From CALEMW01 sp964343835 (GTDB taxonomy: Bacteria; Krumholzibacteriota; Krumholzibacteriia; LZORAL124-64-63): 64,000 nucleotides of DNA. The notes under the pieces were generated by a model that searched no databases, was not told the origin of the DNA, and was given only the letters and a program-made list of their open reading frames with translations. Below, in pieces: positions 8,715 to 17,246 of the stretch (its first letter is position 1; each line of letters opens with the position of its first letter). Location: assembly GCA_964343835.1 (NCBI GenBank), contig CAYFKR010000003.1:224846-288845 (forward strand). The letters run 5' to 3'. Both the position numbers and the translations under genes were made by a program.

Positions 8715-11700
8715 TCAGCGCCTTTCCCGGATCATCCCGGTATGGCAGCGGATGCAGAGCTTGCCCCGCGGATCGTCGTGCATGATCTGCTCGGTCTCCG
8801 ATCCGTGGGGGTCGTGACAGCTCACGCACGACACCGGACGTCCCTCGTTGGTGACATCAAGGGTCCCCGGTCCCATGGGATGATCCACATGGTCGCGGTA
8901 GGAATGGCACGCGAGGCAGATGCCGTCGCTGGTGGGGTTGTCCTCGTCCACCGAGGCCACCAGGTGCGGGTCGTGGCACATGCTGCACGTGCGGGCGTCG
9001 GGATCCGGATGAGTGAACGTGGACGACGCGATGCGGTCGGCCTGCTCCTCGTGGCACGCGCCGCACACGTCGGCCTGGCGGCCGGGGAGCAGGGCGGCCG
9101 TCGGGGCGCTGTGGGGCGAGTGGCAGACGGTGCAGTCGTCGTCCTCCAGCGGGGCGTGGAGCACGGCGCCCTCCATGTCGGCCTCCAGGCCGGAGTGGCA
9201 GTCCAGGCAGAGGGCGCGGGAGGCGCCGTCCTGCAGGGGGCCGGCCGGCTCGTGGCAGGAGGAGCAGTCGCCGTCGTCGAAGGGCGAGTGAACCACGGCG
9301 TGGGGCAGCCCGGCGGACACCGATCCGTGGGGGTCGTGACAGCCTGAGCAGTCGGCCTGCGACAGGTCGAAGCCCAGGTGGCGGGCGCCGAGGTCGGCGT
9401 CGGCCAGGTCGTGGCAGTCGGCGCAGAGGCCGGGCTGGGCCGTGACCAGGGCGTCGGCCTGCTCGCTGCCGTGGGCGTCGTGGCACGAGGAGCAGTCGCC
9501 GTCGGCGAAGGGCTCGTGCAGCGTCGGCAGGGCCTGCTTCACCTGCATGTCCGTGTGACAGCCCATGCAGAGCTCGGTGCCGTTGCCGAAGAGCAGCGAC
9601 TCGAGGTCCGACCCGTGGGGGTCGTGGCAGGCGGAACACTCGCCGTCGCGGACGGGGCGGTGGGCCAGCTCGGCGACCGGGAAGAGGTCCTCGAGCTCGT
9701 GGCACTCCGCACAGGCGGCGTCGGTGCTGCCGGCGGTGAGCAGATGACTGCCGCGGGAGGCGTGGGCGTCGTGGCAGGCGGTGCAGTCGCCGTCCTCGAA
9801 GGGGGCGTGGAGCATCGAGCCTGAATCCTCGAGATCGTCGTGGCACATCATGCAGAGATCGGCCTGGTCGGCGACCGGCTCGGATCCCTCGTGACAACCG
9901 GAACAGTCACGCTCCTCGAAGGGAGGGTGGATGCTGCCTCGCATCAGGTCGGGCTGGTCCGAGTGGTGCGGGGCGTGGCATGCGGCGGTGCAGTTCAGGT
10001 CCGTGAGGTCGCGGCCCAGGTGCGCGTTGCGCAGGCTGCGGCTGGACTCGTCGTGGCACTCGAAGCAGAGGCCGGGCTGGGGCGCCGTGAGGAAGGCGCC
10101 GTCGGTGCCGCCGTGGGGACGGTGGCAGGTCAGGCAGTCCTCCTGCATGGGCGGGTGAACCGAGACGGAGTCGCCGGCGTCGGCAACGTCGTCGTGGCAG
10201 AGGACGCAGAGCAGCGGCTGCGGAGCGGCCACCAGGGAGCCGCGGTCCGAGGCGTGAGCGTCGTGGCAGGCGGCGCAGTTACCCTCGGCGGCGGGAGCGT
10301 GGCCGATCCAGGCGTCGCCCTCGTCCAGGTCGTGGCATTCCAGGCACAGGTCCGACTGGGGCTGCAGCAGCATGGCCTCGCGATCGGCGCCGTGAGGGGC
10401 GTGGCAGTCGAGGCAGGCGCCCTCTTCCGCGGGCGGGTGCAGACTGCCACCCTCGGGCATGGTCGCCTGGTCCTCGTGACAGCGGACGCAGAGCGCCTCC
10501 GGCTCCTGGTTCAGCAGGGCCGCGCGCTCCGATTCGTGGGCCTCGTGGCATTCCAGGCACTGGCCGCGGGCCACCACGTCGTGGGGATGGTCCGTGGCGA
10601 GCTGCATGCGGACGGCGCGGTGGCAGTCCAGGCAGAGGGGGCCGGGGTCGGAGGCGAGCAGGGCGTCGCCGCCGGAGCTGTGGGGGTCGTGGCAGGTGGC
10701 GCAGTCGCGCTTCACGACCGGGGCATGGCGCACCAGGCCGGCGTCCTCGCCGGAGAGCACGTCGTCGTGGCATTGCAGGCACACGGAGCGGCCGTCGCCC
10801 TTCAGCAGGAACGAGCCGTCGGCGGCGTGGGGGTCGTGGCAGGCGGTGCAGTCGCCCTCGTCGGCAGGGGCATGGCGGACGCGGCGGGTGAAGCCGGCGT
10901 CGTCGTGGCAGTCCATGCACAGCGAGCCCTGGCGGGAGGTCAGCAGGCCGGCCACGGAGCTGCCGTGGGGGGCGTGGCAGGCGGTGCAGTCGCCGTCGTC
11001 CAGGGGCGGGTGGATCTCGGAACGGCCGTCGGCCGGGTCGTCGTGGCAGCCCAGGCACAGGTCGCCGATCTCCTCGGTCAGGACGGTGGCGCCGCTGTCG
11101 TCGGTCTCGTGGCAGGACGAGCAGTCCTTCTCGGCCACGGGCTCGTGGCTGAAGGCGGGCAGCAGGCCGTTCTCGTCGGAGCTGTGGGGGTCGTGGCACG
11201 AGGCGCAGCCGGTGAACGAGCCCTCGCCGTGGGCGCGGGTCAGCTTGCGCTCGTCGTCGTGGCACGAGAGGCAGAGGTCGTCGCCCGGCAGGATCAGCAG
11301 GGCCGCGTGTTCGCCGCCGTGGGGCACGTGGCAGGCGGCGCAGCCGTCCTTGCGCAGGGGGCGGTGGACCTTCTTGCGCGTGAAGGGCTCGGGGTCGTGG
11401 CAGGCGAAGCAGGCGTCGTCGCCCTCGGCGGCCAGCATGAAGGGCTCGCCGGTGCCGTGGGGGTCGTGGCAGGCGATGCAGCCCTCGCGTCCCACGGGGA
11501 AGTGCACCACGGCGGCCTCCATCTCGGCCTGCTGCTCCTGGTGGCAGTCCAGGCAGAGGTCGTTGCCGGGGCGCTGGAGGGTGAGCCGGCCCACCACGCC
11601 GTGAGGCTTGTGGCAGGAGGCGCAGTCCTCGGTGCGGAACGGTTCGTGGGCCTCGCGGCGCTTCAGCTCGTCGGCCATGTCGTCGTGGCAGTCGACGCAG

Positions 11701-11786
11701 GACTTGGACCGGAACGGGCCGGCGGCCTGGGCGGCGGCGGCCAAGACGCACACGAGCAGGATGATCGACAGGACGCTCTTACGCAT
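8715..11786 (-). CDS. Giant multiheme cytochrome c with 42 heme-binding motifs
   Basis: 1023 residues: a signal peptide (ends AAAAQA, about 21), then only cytochrome repeats. I count 41 CxxCH motifs plus one CxxxCH (CTAACH, motif 25), making 42. They come in pairs at alternating spacing of about 15-20 residues in a unit resembling H-x-P-x6-C-x-x-C-H-D-P-H-G-S followed by L-C-x-x-C-H-D, the doubled-CxxCH cytochrome domain. About 21 such units occur. The Asp/Glu-rich, proline-poor linkers suggest an elongated acidic heme wire. There is no transmembrane segment or lipobox, so it is periplasmic or extracellular. ATG 11786 overlaps the prolyl isomerase stop by 8 bp, implying coupled translation. 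Function is inferred as long-range electron conduction or electron storage. Confidence 0.93.
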   Translation of the reverse strand: MRKSVLSIILLVCVLAAAAQAAGPFRSKSCVDCHDDMADELKRREAHEPFRTEDCASCHKPHGVVGRLTLQRPGNDLCLDCHQEQQAEMEAAVVHFPVGREGCIACHDPHGTGEPFMLAAEGDDACFACHDPEPFTRKKVHRPLRKDGCAACHVPHGGEHAALLILPGDDLCLSCHDDERKLTRAHGEGSFTGCASCHDPHSSDENGLLPAFSHEPVAEKDCSSCHETDDSGATVLTEEIGDLCLGCHDDPADGRSEIHPPLDDGDCTACHAPHGSSVAGLLTSRQGSLCMDCHDDAGFTRRVRHAPADEGDCTACHDPHAADGSFLLKGDGRSVCLQCHDDVLSGEDAGLVRHAPVVKRDCATCHDPHSSGGDALLASDPGPLCLDCHRAVRMQLATDHPHDVVARGQCLECHEAHESERAALLNQEPEALCVRCHEDQATMPEGGSLHPPAEEGACLDCHAPHGADREAMLLQPQSDLCLECHDLDEGDAWIGHAPAAEGNCAACHDAHASDRGSLVAAPQPLLCVLCHDDVADAGDSVSVHPPMQEDCLTCHRPHGGTDGAFLTAPQPGLCFECHDESSRSLRNAHLGRDLTDLNCTAACHAPHHSDQPDLMRGSIHPPFEERDCSGCHEGSEPVADQADLCMMCHDDLEDSGSMLHAPFEDGDCTACHDAHASRGSHLLTAGSTDAACAECHELEDLFPVAELAHRPVRDGECSACHDPHGSDLESLLFGNGTELCMGCHTDMQVKQALPTLHEPFADGDCSSCHDAHGSEQADALVTAQPGLCADCHDLADADLGARHLGFDLSQADCSGCHDPHGSVSAGLPHAVVHSPFDDGDCSSCHEPAGPLQDGASRALCLDCHSGLEADMEGAVLHAPLEDDDCTVCHSPHSAPTAALLPGRQADVCGACHEEQADRIASSTFTHPDPDARTCSMCHDPHLVASVDEDNPTSDGICLACHSYRDHVDHPMGPGTLDVTNEGRPVSCVSCHDPHGSETEQIMHDDPRGKLCIRCHTGMIRERR

Positions 11787-13098
11787 CGTTCTTCCTCTTC
11801 CACTCCACCAGGTACTCGGCGACGATCTCCTCGGCGCCCGGGGCGATCTCGATCTCGGCGACGTCTTCCAGCATCTTCACGCCGTCGGTGATGGCGGTGC
11901 GCGTGCGCTCGGCGCGGAACCGGCGCAGGACCTCGTCGCGGCACTCCTCCAGGGGCACCGGCTCGGTCTCTTCCAGGTCCGTCACCTTGGCCACGACCCA
12001 TCCACCGGGCACTTCCAGGACGTCCATGACCAGGCCGATCCGGGCTTCGCCGGGCTCCAGTCCGATCATCGACGGCAGGAGCCACGTGGTGGGGATGGCG
12101 GCCACGTTCTCCATGACCTCGGCGGTGCGTCCCGCCAGCCAGTCCATCTCCGCTCCCTGGTCCAGGCGCGTCTTGAAGGTGCGGGCCGCGTCCTCGTTCT
12201 CCAGGATCACGCTCTCCACCTTCACGCGGGCAGGCGGGGTGACGTGCTGGATGTTGGCCTCGTAGAAGGCCCTCAGCTCGTCCTCCGACGGCTCGCCGCG
12301 GGTCTTGCTCAGGATGCCGATGGTCTCCTGGAGAACCAGGTCGCGGGTGTGGTAGCTGGCGAGGACGCGCATCTCGGGCTTCTCCGGGATGCCCTGCTGC
12401 TTCGCCTCGTAGGTGAGCAGCGCCTCGGACAGCCAATCGCGGAAATGCTCGTCGCGGATCGCGTCGGCGTCGGGCTTGCCGACCATGCCGTGGAACTCCT
12501 GGAACATCAGGCTGCGGGTCAGGCTGCGCACGCGCATGGAGCCGGTGGGCGACACGCAGAGGATGTCGTCGCTGTTGCGCAGGTACTCCTGGACGGCGGG
12601 ATCGTCGGATCCGTAGTCCAGCGACTCGAGCAGCTCGGTGTTCACCACCACCTGGTACTGCGTCTTGAGGCTCTCGATGTAGGCGTCGATGGCGTCGAAC
12701 TGCGCCTGCTTCCGGTCCTCGATGTCCTCGGGCACGGAGAAGGCCACCGAGTCCACCAGGGCGAGCACGCTGCGGTGCCGCACGTTCTCGTTCACCTGGT
12801 TGAGGATCATGCCGTCGGTCTCCAGGCCGAGCCGCTGGCCCTCCTGGAAGATCAGCGTGTTCTGGACCAGGCGCTGGAGGGTGGCGCGGGCGTCGGGCAG
12901 CGTCACTTCGGCGTCGCCCTGCTGACTCTTCATGAGGAACAGCTCCACCTCGAGGTCGTCGAGGGTCAGCTGCTCACCGTTGACGGTCGCGAGCAGCGTG
13001 GGCTGCGAATCGTCGGCGGCCGCCGCCGGCATGGCCGTAGCCAGGATCATCGGCAGCAGGGCCGCGAGAAAGGCGGGACGAACCCGTCGCTTGGTCAT
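11779..13098 (-). CDS. SurA/PrsA-like periplasmic peptidyl-prolyl isomerase
   Basis: 439 residues with a signal peptide (ends PAAAA, about 28), then a SurA N-like helical region (TVNGEQLTLDDLEVEL, RLVQNTLIFQEGQRLGL) and a parvulin-type segment (PSEDELRAFYEANIQHVTPP, then RVKVESVIL and later GWVVAKVTDLEETEPVPLEE). Such proteins chaperone secreted or outer-membrane proteins. Sitting between the envelope genes and the 42-heme gene, it is likely a dedicated folding factor for this cytochrome system. I recall prolyl isomerase genes near Geobacter nanowire cytochrome genes, which would be a direct parallel. GGAGGA precedes ATG 13098. The parvulin core is divergent, so catalytic activity is not certain. 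Confidence 0.8.
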   Translation of the reverse strand: MTKRRVRPAFLAALLPMILATAMPAAAADDSQPTLLATVNGEQLTLDDLEVELFLMKSQQGDAEVTLPDARATLQRLVQNTLIFQEGQRLGLETDGMILNQVNENVRHRSVLALVDSVAFSVPEDIEDRKQAQFDAIDAYIESLKTQYQVVVNTELLESLDYGSDDPAVQEYLRNSDDILCVSPTGSMRVRSLTRSLMFQEFHGMVGKPDADAIRDEHFRDWLSEALLTYEAKQQGIPEKPEMRVLASYHTRDLVLQETIGILSKTRGEPSEDELRAFYEANIQHVTPPARVKVESVILENEDAARTFKTRLDQGAEMDWLAGRTAEVMENVAAIPTTWLLPSMIGLEPGEARIGLVMDVLEVPGGWVVAKVTDLEETEPVPLEECRDEVLRRFRAERTRTAITDGVKMLEDVAEIEIAPGAEEIVAEYLVEWKRKNDA

Positions 13099-14167
13099 GG
13101 GGATCCTCCGTACGGGAACCCAGGTCGCGCCAGAGGCGGCGGGCGGCGTCGCCCAGCACCTCGTGGGACGACGGGGTCCTCACGGTTCCGAACCAGCCGT
13201 ACCTCGGCTGGTCGTCATGGTAGAGGCTCATGCACCCCTCGAGGGTGCCGGACCGCAGGTCCGTGAGCCGGGCGAAACACGAGAAGGACGGCAGGACGGC
13301 CGGAGCGGCCGTGGTGTCGTCCTCGATCACGATGGCGCCCGCGCCGGAGCGGGCGTCGTAGGAGACGATCTCCGTCGCCAGCATCACGCCGGCTCCGAAG
13401 GCCTCGGCCAGCTCGGCCATGCCGTCGGCGTCGAGGCTGCGCGGGTCGTGGCCCGCGTGGATCAGGGCGTGGTTCAGCACGCCGGGGTCGTAGAGGGCGA
13501 CGTGGCCGTCGGCCAGGACGGTCTCGAGCACGGCGTGGGTGGCGGTGATCACGTCGCCGCGGGCGATGCCGCGGGCCCGGACCGGGAGCACCACCAGGGG
13601 CTCGCCGCCGTTGCGCTCGGGCGATGCGTCCAGGCGGGCCACGAGTCCGGCCACCGCGCGTTCGGCGGCGTCGGACCAGTCGTCGTCATCCCACACCTCG
13701 GGCTCGAGGGTGCCGGCACCCAGGAGGCGGCCGTCGAGGGTGTCCACCAGGCGGCCGGCGGGCAGCACGCGCCCCGCGTCGAACAGGAGCTGGACCACCA
13801 GCAGGCGCTCGATGCCGTGCTCGTCGCGCAGGTCGGACAGGAAGGCGGGGGCCAGGGCGTAGTCGCTGCGGACGCGATGGCGCATGCGCAGGTCCATCAC
13901 GGCGCCGGCGTCCAGGGGCGAGGCGCCGGATGCGCGGAGGGCGTCGTCCAGGGCGAGCTCGCCGGCGATGCGCAGGTCCGCCGGGGCGGCGGGCAGGTGC
14001 TGGAGCGTGCGCGCGGAGAGGAACAGGACGGGGGCCACGGGGCCGCGGACGGCGTCGGCGTCGGGGAGCCGCTCCGCCCCTGCGGAGCCGGCCAGCAGGC
14101 ATGCGCACGCCAGCGCCGCCGCCATGGCGGTGCGCGTCGCGTGTCGGTGGTGCGGCCTGCGGTCCAT
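12974..14167 (-). CDS. Exported protein of unknown function, CsgG-like style
   Basis: 397 residues in the open frame. Signal peptide ends GSAGA (about 31). The body alternates strands and helices (DLRIAGELALDDALRASG, HGIERLLVVQLLFDAGRVLP, GAGVMLATEIVSYDARSGAG) and contains a pattern of ageing-type lipoprotein partners of the CsgG/GNA1162 group, but no family can be named with confidence. The last 42 codons overlap the start of the prolyl isomerase gene by 125 bp and encode a low-complexity Arg/Gly/Ala tail, so the true product may end near the RRLWRDLGS segment if the sequence has an indel. It lies 10 bp after the lipoprotein gene and is co-transcribed with it. Confidence 0.65.
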   Translation of the reverse strand: MDRRPHHRHATRTAMAAALACACLLAGSAGAERLPDADAVRGPVAPVLFLSARTLQHLPAAPADLRIAGELALDDALRASGASPLDAGAVMDLRMRHRVRSDYALAPAFLSDLRDEHGIERLLVVQLLFDAGRVLPAGRLVDTLDGRLLGAGTLEPEVWDDDDWSDAAERAVAGLVARLDASPERNGGEPLVVLPVRARGIARGDVITATHAVLETVLADGHVALYDPGVLNHALIHAGHDPRSLDADGMAELAEAFGAGVMLATEIVSYDARSGAGAIVIEDDTTAAPAVLPSFSCFARLTDLRSGTLEGCMSLYHDDQPRYGWFGTVRTPSSHEVLGDAARRLWRDLGSRTEDPHDQATGSSRLSRGPAADDPGYGHAGGGRRRFAAHAARDRQR

Positions 14168-14177
14168 GGCGTCCTTC

Positions 14178-14795
14178 CTAGCGGCTGCTGTCGCGGCCGC
14201 CGCTCCCGGAGGAGCCGCCGCTCGGGGCGAGCAGGGTGTCGAGGGACTGGCGGACGGCCTTGCGCGACACCTCGTAGAGACTCACGGGCTGGCCGCCGAA
14301 GAGGTTCTTCCAAAGGGACGAGCCGTCGGTGTGGACCTGGGACGTCCAGATCACCCGGCCGGTGATCGTCTCGACCAGGCCGAACACGGCGGTCACGTTG
14401 TAGGTCTTGTCGCCGCCGAGGCGCTCGAGGCCGTACTCCTCGATGGCGCCGGTGAACACGGCGTCCACGCCCAGCCGCTCGCCCAGGCCCATGGCCTGCT
14501 CGGGCGTCAGCACCACGTCGGCGCCCAGGCGCATGGCGTTCCAGGCCTCCAGCATCTCGCCCGGGTCGACCACCTCCAGGCCCTCGTAGGTGAGCAGTTC
14601 GGCCAGGAAGACCGACTCCATGCGCTGCGAGGCGTAGCGGTCCGAGCTCATGTTGGAGAAGGGTGCCACCGCCACCTTCCGGATGAAGCTGAAATCCACG
14701 TCCGCATCGACGTAGTGCACCGGCGCCGACGCGCATCCGGCCACGGCGAGCAGGACGGCGGTCAGCAGCGCGGTCGCGATCGTTGTTCTCGACAT
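14178..14795 (-). CDS. GNA1162/CsgG-like outer-membrane lipoprotein
   Basis: 205-residue lipoprotein with lipobox LAVAGC. The order of elements, FIRKVAVAPFSNMSSDRYAS, then LEVVDPGEM, then LGERLGVDAVFTGAIEEYG and finally TGRVIW, is typical of the GNA1162/PelC/CsgG superfamily, whose members form ring-like or partner components of outer-membrane export channels. The start is ATG 14795, with GGGAG 5 bp upstream, rather than the in-frame ATG at 14807. The C-terminus is Gly/Ser rich. It is the second gene after the barrel, which makes an export role plausible but unproven. Confidence 0.75.
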   Translation of the reverse strand: MSRTTIATALLTAVLLAVAGCASAPVHYVDADVDFSFIRKVAVAPFSNMSSDRYASQRMESVFLAELLTYEGLEVVDPGEMLEAWNAMRLGADVVLTPEQAMGLGERLGVDAVFTGAIEEYGLERLGGDKTYNVTAVFGLVETITGRVIWTSQVHTDGSSLWKNLFGGQPVSLYEVSRKAVRQSLDTLLAPSGGSSGSGGRDSSR

Positions 14796-14821
14796 GTCGT
14801 CTCCCATCGCCCGGCGGCGGG

Positions 14822-16990
14822 TCAGAAGGTCCAGGTCGCCCGCCAGCGGGTGTTCAACGGCGTGCTCGTCACGCCGTTCCTTTCATGATCCTGAACGTCC
14901 ACGCGGCCTTCCATCCTCAGTCTCGGACGGGCGTGCCAGGTCACGTCGATCCCGGCTCCCCGCTGCCGCGTGTCCGTGCGCGTGTCGCTGTAGTGGTTGA
15001 CCGAGAAGCGGATGTCCATGCTTCCGGTCGTCAGGGGGTTCCAGCTCAGGATGTGGCGCCAGAGCCATTCCTCGTCGTCCCGGGACTCGTAGCGGACCTG
15101 CCCCGAGTAGGTCAACAGGGGGAACAGGGACCAGCGGAGGGTCCCGTCCAGGTCGTCGAACGACGCGAAGCCCTCGCCGGCGTCGCGGCTGACCCAGCGG
15201 CTGGAGCGGCGCACGTCCAGCACCATGGAGCGGCGGGGCCGGCTGCGCATGGTGGTGACCGAGAACCACGACGTGGATTCGAGGCCGCTCATGCCGTCGT
15301 CCAGCATGCCGTGGCCGACCTTCTGCAGCAGGGTCAGGCCGGGGGCGATGTGCCAGGACAGGTCCACGGCGCCGTCGTCGGTCACGCGGCTGCGGTGGAA
15401 GCTGCGGTCGTCGTCGTGGTGCCAGGAGAGACGGACCCAGACGGGCCGCGACAGGTCGCTGGTGGCGGACACGCCCGTGGTGCGGGTGTCGGTGTTGAGC
15501 CGCTCGGGGCTCTCCAGGGTGTTGAGGCTGTGCAGGGCGGCCAGGGTCCAGCCGTCCAGGCGCAGGCGGGCGTCGAAGGTGTGGATGCGGCCCTCGAGGT
15601 TGCCGCCGTCGTCGCCCAGGGAGCGGCTGTTGAGGTTGGCTCGGTAGCCGACGGTCAGGCGCGAGGTGGCGTCGTAGCTGAGCGATCCCACCAGGCGGCG
15701 GCGGTTGGTGACGGAGCCGGCCTCGGACTCGTTCGTCAGGGTCGCGTCGTAGAGTTCGACCTCGTTGAGCAGGATCACGGGCTCGGTGGGACCGGACTTC
15801 ACGTCCACCAGCTTGAAGCGGCGGGCGGTGACGGGCTCGGCCAGGTCCAGCTCCCAGCCCTGGCGGCCGTCGTTCCACTCGCGCCAGTCGGCGGTGAAGA
15901 CGGCGGGGGAGACCTCGGTCCAGTCGATGCCCTCGGGGTCGTCGCTGACGTAGAGGCGCCACTCCAGGAATTCGGGGAAGCGCACGATGCGGTCCACGTA
16001 TACGGCGCCCGACATGACCGCCATGGGGTCCCCGAAATCGAACACGACGTTGCGGTAGTCGCCGCCGTACTCCACCACCGGGTCGGTGTCGTCGCCGATG
16101 TCCAGGGAGGTGGGCGTGTCGCGGTCGAAGTCCGAGAGGCCGGGCAGGGACGCGGGAGAGGGCTCGAGGGGGTCGATGTCCTCGGGCGTGGCGTCCAGCA
16201 CGTAGCCCGTGAAGATGGGCACGAGGCGCAGGGCCGCGTCGTCGCCCGCGGAGACGACCGTCTCCTCGAAGCGGTCCGCGCGGGCCTCCAGCGATGCGCG
16301 TCCCCGGCCGCCCTGCCAGGTGGTGGCGCCCTGGTAGCGCAGGCCGTGGGCGGTACGGTCGCGACGCAGTCCGGCGGAGAGGGCCTCGTCGCGGGTGCGG
16401 GATCCGGTGTAGAGGAACTCGCCGACGACCGTGTCGAGGCGCAGGCTGCCGCGCACGCCGCGGTCCTCGTTCTCGATCATGTCGCCGTCGGCCTCGCGCC
16501 GGTCCGAGTCGGTGTCGTGGGCCCGGATCATGGCGCTGCCCACGGTGAAGTCGTACTGGCCGTACAGGGCGAGGTCGAGGCGCTCGTCGCGGCGCTCGCC
16601 GAAGGACGCGCCGTCGTACGATCGCCGGTAGCCGTCCGCGGACAGGCCGGCGCGGAGGGCCGGGCTGCGGTAGTTGAGGGCGAGGGTCGGCAGCAGGGTG
16701 CGCGTGGTGAAGCCGGAGGTCAGCAGGGAACTGCGGCTCTCGCTGTCCTCCAGCAGGTCGCGGTGGGCGGCGCGCAGCACCAGGTGCCGCGACAGCCGGA
16801 CCTGCTGCTCCAGGGAGTTGTCCAGGCGGAATATGCTGGTCACGTAGTCGCCGTCGCCGGTCAGCCCTTCGGTGCGGGTGCCGCGGGCGTCCACGCGCCC
16901 GTCGAGGGCGGAGACCGTGGAAGGCAGGCAGAACAGCGCCGCCGCGGCCGCGAGTGCGGCGCAGCGGACGGACCTGCGGATCCCCCCCAT
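14822..16990 (-). CDS. Outer-membrane beta-barrel with discoidin-like insert
   Basis: 722 residues, signal peptide ending STVSA. The protein is dominated by alternating amphipathic strands (LRAGLSADGYRRSYDGASFG, LALYGQYDFTVGSAMIRAHD) and ends WRATWTF with the C-terminal Phe used by the Bam machinery. In the middle (about 280-440) sits a galactose-binding/discoidin-like insert: VYVDRIVRFPEFLEWRLYVS, then TARRFKLVDVKSG and ILLNEVELY. Its size and its place at the head of the cytochrome operon suggest the porin of a porin-cytochrome conduit or an export pore. No heme motif or TonB plug is seen. ATG 16990 is chosen from the signal peptide; no strong ribosome binding site is visible, so the start is less sure. 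Confidence 0.8.
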   Translation of the reverse strand: MGGIRRSVRCAALAAAAALFCLPSTVSALDGRVDARGTRTEGLTGDGDYVTSIFRLDNSLEQQVRLSRHLVLRAAHRDLLEDSESRSSLLTSGFTTRTLLPTLALNYRSPALRAGLSADGYRRSYDGASFGERRDERLDLALYGQYDFTVGSAMIRAHDTDSDRREADGDMIENEDRGVRGSLRLDTVVGEFLYTGSRTRDEALSAGLRRDRTAHGLRYQGATTWQGGRGRASLEARADRFEETVVSAGDDAALRLVPIFTGYVLDATPEDIDPLEPSPASLPGLSDFDRDTPTSLDIGDDTDPVVEYGGDYRNVVFDFGDPMAVMSGAVYVDRIVRFPEFLEWRLYVSDDPEGIDWTEVSPAVFTADWREWNDGRQGWELDLAEPVTARRFKLVDVKSGPTEPVILLNEVELYDATLTNESEAGSVTNRRRLVGSLSYDATSRLTVGYRANLNSRSLGDDGGNLEGRIHTFDARLRLDGWTLAALHSLNTLESPERLNTDTRTTGVSATSDLSRPVWVRLSWHHDDDRSFHRSRVTDDGAVDLSWHIAPGLTLLQKVGHGMLDDGMSGLESTSWFSVTTMRSRPRRSMVLDVRRSSRWVSRDAGEGFASFDDLDGTLRWSLFPLLTYSGQVRYESRDDEEWLWRHILSWNPLTTGSMDIRFSVNHYSDTRTDTRQRGAGIDVTWHARPRLRMEGRVDVQDHERNGVTSTPLNTRWRATWTF

Positions 16991-17071
16991 CTCGATGTCG
17001 GACAACGTCCTCAACGCGACTCCCGATGCTGGTCCGGTCCCGTGTCGTGGGCACACGACGGCAGGTTCAAA

Positions 17072-17100
17072 TATATATCACGGGACCCGGAGTATGTTAA
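17072..17100 (-). promoter_or_regulatory. Promoter of the barrel-to-42-heme operon
   Basis: On the minus strand TTAACA (17100-17095) and TATATA (17077-17072) are separated by exactly 17 bp, close to the sigma-70 consensus. Transcription would start near 17064, giving a leader of about 75 nt that contains a small hairpin (GTCGTG/CACGAC, 17044-17059) before the barrel start. Confidence 0.65.
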
Positions 17101-17112
17101 TTTTTTGATAGA

Positions 17113-17137
17113 TTGAGAAAGACTCTCAAGAAAGAGT
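17113..17137. promoter_or_regulatory. Overlapping inverted repeats between divergent cytochrome genes
   Basis: TTGAGA-N5-TCTCAA (17113-17129) overlaps ACTCT-N6-AGAGT (17122-17137). Both lie just upstream of the barrel operon promoter and about 110 bp before the heptaheme gene. They could be an operator for a dimeric regulator controlling both directions. I cannot assign a regulator family. Confidence 0.35.
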
Positions 17138-17246
17138 GGTTTACTGGGATATCATAACATCCAATGCTGGGCTTATGGGACATATATAGGGACTATAGAT
17201 CACAAAAAAGACTCAAGTCGCGCGAGATCTGGCCGATCCATGACTC

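Noticed and set aside
8715..11786. Regularly spaced repeats at DNA level resembling a CRISPR array
   Set aside because: They follow the codon pattern of a continuous 1023-residue cytochrome; spacing and sequence vary in the way protein repeats do.
9840..11891. 683-codon plus-strand open frame opposite the 42-heme gene
   Set aside because: It mirrors the repeat structure in another frame, has low-complexity Ala/Gly/Val content and no plausible start signal.
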